From assembly GCA_013115135.1 (NCBI GenBank), contig JABANP010000006.1, forward strand, positions 62,001 to 126,000: a stretch of DNA of 64,000 nucleotides, in the 5' to 3' direction. The notes under the pieces are model-generated. The model was not told the DNA's origin. It worked only from the letters and a program-made list of their open reading frames with translations, and searched no databases. Positions 62,201 to 64,000 of the stretch are shown here, one piece after another (the first letter of the stretch is position 1; the number at the start of each line of letters is the position of its first letter). Origin of the DNA: Perkinsus olseni. Lineage: Eukaryota > Perkinsozoa > Perkinsida > Perkinsidae. The translations under genes and the position numbers were made by a program.

Positions 62201-64000
62201 AGAACAAGCTAGTAATCCGATTCGAGAATTAACTCCACTGGAGGGCGCCCAGCTCGATCTGATTCGCTCGCGGCGCCTCTCCCGGAGCATTCCGATGCGT
62301 AGCGCGAAAGAATCCTGCGAATACTCACCTTCAACCTCCTTCTTGGCCTCCTCTATCATGCGAGATCGAGTCGCCAACATATCTGGTACTCGCTCCACAA
62401 ACTTCTCCACTGTGGCGTTGAGGTCGTCAACGACAGTCTGTGACGACAAGTCCCTCTTACACAACTGGCACTTATGTCTCTTCAACGAACGTGCTTGGAT
62501 GGATTTGTACCTGCCCGCCGACGGCGTTTCACTGTCCTGGCTCGGAGGTGTCTTACAGTTCTGAGCCGGCCTCTACCAAGTGGTACTCCTTCTGGTTCTC
62601 CTCCAAGGCACTCTGTGCAGACTTATAGAATTCTCGAACGTTACCGAATTCTCGACACCGATCTGAATTCAACGACCATCCACATCGAGTCTATCCGCTG
62701 CAAGATTCAGATAGGAGAAACGCCATGGATCCTCCGTCACAGTAACAGCACTATGGTCCAGCAGGTCCGGCATCTTCGCTCACCTTGATAAAAACCCAGC
62801 TGACCCTCCGAATCCTCTAGCTGCTTCCTCTCGAGTTCTACTTTAGCCGACGCCGCTGCCTTCCGCGACATCAGCTGAGATGAGTTCGCTTCAAATTACC
62901 GAGCGTGATGCGTTGAACTCACCTCTCTCTGCCTGGCCCCGGCAGAATCCTTTTGGGACCGAGCAGCATCGATGGAACGCTGCAGAGTTTGTTCAGCGTT
63001 GGCAGGACTGAGACATGATAAGAGACCTTCCGCCCAGCTGCTCGCTGAGCACTCCCTAACGCTCTGCTATGATACTTGGCGAGTGCGGGCTATGTGATAA
63101 AGGATCGAGACAGCCACGGCGAAACGCAACTTCTTACTTGGTTGAGTCCAGGCCAGGGTTTTCCGCTATGATCTTCTGCATCGCTGACCGGAGGCTTTCC
63201 ACATTACGGCTGAGAACCTGATTACCGTTCTTTCTAAGATTCATCACAGAGGTCCGAAGAGATAATTTGAGCGTAAGTGCCATCACCATCACAGTTACCG
63301 CTTACTTCTGCCTCTGCTGCTGCTCCGCTGTCTTTGTTCAGCCTCTGAACGGCTTCCAGTGCCCGAGCCAACTATCACGGAAGAACCCAGACTCTTCAAA
63401 CTCATAAACTTCAATACGGCCACGGAAGAATTATAAGACTGCTAGATCGCACGACGGCCACGAACGAGCGAAAAACCCTTACACTCACGTGCGGCCTACT
63501 TCACGCTGATTATCGCTCTTCTCCTTCAACAATTGCCCGATGGTTTGCTCAATCTCTTCAAGACGATTCAAATCCGTTGAGCTCTCGTTCGCGGCACTGA
63601 GTTGACGCTCCACATCAGCGATCTCTCTTTCGGTTTCTGAAGACGGATCAGCATGCCTCCCTCTCCACTCTTCTGATTCCTTCTGACTAGTCAACTATTT
63701 GGTCCCACTAGCCGGCCATTCAAAGGACTCGGCTCTGCTTGACCCGGTGGGCCTACCTCTAGCGTCTGAGGCCATTTGGCTAGCGTTATCCCTTGTCCGC
63801 GCGAGATTGGACTTCTTGAACTCAAGGCTGTGTAGCAGTTGTCGCTGTTCTTGACAGAGCGATTCACTCCGTACTGAGGAGAAAGGTCACTGTCGGCCAC
63901 AGAAGATGGAGATCGAAATGGGGTGCTCACTAGGTTATGACTAGTCTCGATAACTTCGAAGGAACACTGCACGTCACTACCGGGACACGAGGAAAGGAGT
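59272..64000 (-). CDS. RAD50: RAD50 double-strand-break repair ATPase, partial at the window edge
   Basis: SMC-like ATPase of the MRE11-RAD50 complex, which holds and processes broken DNA ends in the nucleus. The C-terminal ATPase half is clear: signature [20 protein letters not shown] near 59650, Walker B and D-loop [19 protein letters not shown] near 59560, [13 protein letters not shown] near 59395, ending [11 protein letters not shown] at 59272. The zinc hook KCQLCKRDL lies near 62459-62475, flanked by coiled-coil exons (for example [20 protein letters not shown] near 63510). The N-terminal Walker A part lies beyond 64000. At AAC TTT C CAA CTG (59419) the frame shifts by one; skipping a base restores the conserved NFQLL. 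Many short introns; several coiled-coil exon limits were not resolved. Confidence 0.88.

Overview
The window is nuclear DNA of a eukaryotic microbe with intron-dense genes. Most genes are broken into short exons by GT-AG introns of tens of bases. They encode core eukaryotic proteins (RNA polymerase subunit RPB8, RAD50, a NOP4/RBM28-like ribosome-assembly protein, a DTW-domain tRNA modifier, protein-L-isoaspartate methyltransferase, DGAT2, a CLC channel), mixed with small secreted protein pairs that I do not recognise outside one lineage. Gene style and content suggest an alveolate, most likely a perkinsid; this is inference and no marker gene here settles it.

Layout. 1-5 kb: two related small secreted proteins in long spacers packed with short perfect palindromes, plus an array of GTACAG-like motifs holding a 67-base palindrome. 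5-7.6 kb: cytochrome P450 (-). 9-13.5 kb: coiled-coil gene, RPB8 and a His-rich gene (+). 14-15 kb: DTW protein (-). 17-23 kb: two coiled-coil or low-complexity genes (+) with tRNA-Pro and tRNA-Glu on the opposite strand inside them. 23-29 kb: PCMT, with a Ty3/gypsy-type pol remnant in an intron, and a SWIM/RING protein (+). 30-36 kb: ZC2HC zinc-finger gene, an unrecognised gene with a frameshift, and tandem DGAT2 genes (-). 36-40 kb: poorly resolved minus-strand exons. 40-44.5 kb: NOP4/RBM28 (+). 46-48 kb: unrecognised gene (-). 48.7-49 kb: MITE-like element. 49-54.7 kb: CLC channel and a PurC-PurE fusion (+). 55-57.5 kb: a second pair of related secreted proteins separated by hairpin-rich DNA. 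59-64 kb: RAD50 (-), cut by the window edge.

The strongest unexplained signal is a class of perfect palindromes with a single unpaired central base and arms of 7-10 bp. I count more than 50 by eye, against about four expected by chance, and most lie in the first 8 kb. At least sixteen occur as overlapping pairs whose mirror centres are exactly 7 bp apart, giving modules of about 22 bp. Arm sequences differ almost everywhere, so the geometry recurs rather than the sequence. They lie mainly in spacers and introns. A second signal is a recurring +1 frame change after an AAA or TTT codon in otherwise well-conserved genes (PurC domain, DGAT2, RAD50, one lineage gene). It is either homopolymer error or +1 ribosomal slippage.

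Exon limits were read by eye from splice signals and conserved motifs. Spans of multi-exon genes are approximate unless a start or stop codon is named.
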